This document shows positions 22,682 through 23,328 of a DNA stretch of 23,328 bases, in pieces. The DNA is taken from the NCBI GenBank assembly GCA_964538875.1, contig CAZIHO010000049.1:1-23328 (forward strand), read 5' to 3'. Position numbers and translations under genes: made by a program. The notes under the pieces are model-generated. The model saw nothing but the letters and a program-made list of their open reading frames with translations. It was not told the DNA's origin and searched no databases. The DNA comes from CAZIHO01 sp964538875. GTDB taxonomy: Bacteria; Pseudomonadota; Gammaproteobacteria; Chromatiales; Chromatiaceae. Each line of letters starts with the position of its first letter. Within the stretch, counting starts at the first letter, position 1.

Positions 22682-23328
22682 ATGGCACCTGAGCTGATCT
22701 TCGCTCTAGTCTGCGCCTTGGCGGCGATAGGCTACGGAATCGTCTCCGTCAAATGGATTCTCAGTCAATCCGACGGTACGGACCGGATGCGGGAAATCGC
22801 TGCGGCGATCCAGGAGGGCGCCAGCGCCTACCTGAACCGTCAGTACACCACCATCGCCCTGGTCGGCGTAGCCCTGTTCCTGGTCATTGGCTTCAGCCTT
22901 GGCTGGCCGACCGGGATTGCCTTCATGGTCGGCGCGGTGCTATCCGGCGCCGCCGGCTACATCGGCATGAACATCTCGGTGCGATCCAACGTGCGTACCG
23001 CCCAGGCCGCCCATCAGGGCCTGAACGCGGCGCTGCAAATCGCCTTCCGGGGTGGTGCCATCACCGGTCTGCTGGTGGTGGGCCTGGGCCTGCTCGGCGT
23101 GGCCGGCTATTACGCGGTGCTCTCCAGCATGGGCATGGACACCAACAAAATCCTGCACGCCCTGGTAGGTCTGGGTTTTGGTAGCTCCCTGATCTCCATC
23201 TTCGCCCGGTTGGGTGGCGGCATCTTCACCAAGGGCGCGGACGTGGGCGCTGACTTAGTGGGCAAGGTGGAAGCCGGCATCCCCGAGGACGACCCCCGCA
23301 ACCCCGCCGTCATCGCCGACAACGTGGG
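22682..23328 (+). CDS. hppA: Membrane-bound proton-translocating pyrophosphatase (5' part)
   Basis: Hydrolyses PPi while pumping protons (in some members sodium ions) across the membrane. Only the first 215 codons are in the window; the gene runs off the right edge. The visible part has an N-terminal membrane helix, the loop MREIAAAIQEGASAYLNRQY typical of the family, further helices, and the PPi-binding block GGGIFTKGADVGADLVGKVE followed by IPEDDPRNPAVIADNVG. The residues that decide ion specificity and potassium dependence lie farther on and cannot be read. The ATG at 22682 follows GAGGAGAGCTGT. It is preceded by the PPi-dependent phosphofructokinase gene, so both would act on the cellular PPi pool, although a terminator lies between them. 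Confidence 0.95.
   Translation, partial: MAPELIFALVCALAAIGYGIVSVKWILSQSDGTDRMREIAAAIQEGASAYLNRQYTTIALVGVALFLVIGFSLGWPTGIAFMVGAVLSGAAGYIGMNISVRSNVRTAQAAHQGLNAALQIAFRGGAITGLLVVGLGLLGVAGYYAVLSSMGMDTNKILHALVGLGFGSSLISIFARLGGGIFTKGADVGADLVGKVEAGIPEDDPRNPAVIADNV

Noticed and set aside
1..23328. CRISPR arrays, transposases, integrases or phage genes
   Set aside because: No regular repeat-spacer pattern and no transposase, integrase or phage-like protein was seen anywhere in the window.

Overview
The window is GC-rich DNA from a draft assembly or metagenome bin: a run of exactly 100 N (1328-1427) is a scaffold join. Gene content and order point to a gammaproteobacterium. leuS, lptE and holA run in one direction with ybeL divergent from leuS, an order known from E. 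coli and relatives. A PPi-dependent phosphofructokinase lies just before a proton-pumping pyrophosphatase, a pairing described in methanotrophs such as Methylococcus. No ribosomal or tRNA gene is present, so this placement is inference from synteny and protein families.

Layout. Left of the gap is an ADP-ribosylglycohydrolase family gene on the minus strand. Right of it is a small secreted single-Cache protein, then a hairpin-rich leader. The core of the window (2265-12587, plus strand) encodes a corrinoid (B12)-binding protein, a UroD/MtaA-family protein, a soluble histidine kinase whose N-terminus resembles DUF1638, a very large hybrid kinase with three receivers and an HPt, and, after a 137-base gap, a membrane hybrid kinase. 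The first four genes are tightly coupled (two ATGA overlaps and a 9-base gap).

The right half is mostly housekeeping. On the minus strand are leuS, lptE, holA and an AEC-family permease. Then come plus-strand ybeL, a minus-strand hemerythrin-like protein, a minus-strand adenylate kinase-like protein with a degenerate active site, a small plus-strand protein of unknown function, PPi-dependent phosphofructokinase, and the start of the membrane pyrophosphatase hppA, which runs off the window.

How the genes may work together. The 2265-12587 block combines methyl-transfer protein families with a multi-step phosphorelay and has no linked DNA-binding or cyclic-di-GMP output domain. The UroD-like protein lacks the Cys zinc ligands of true MtaA/MtbA enzymes. 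A plausible reading, not proven, is that the corrinoid/UroD pair senses a one-carbon or corrinoid state and feeds it into the kinases. In the last part, PPi-dependent phosphofructokinase and H+-PPase would link glycolytic flux to PPi and the proton gradient.
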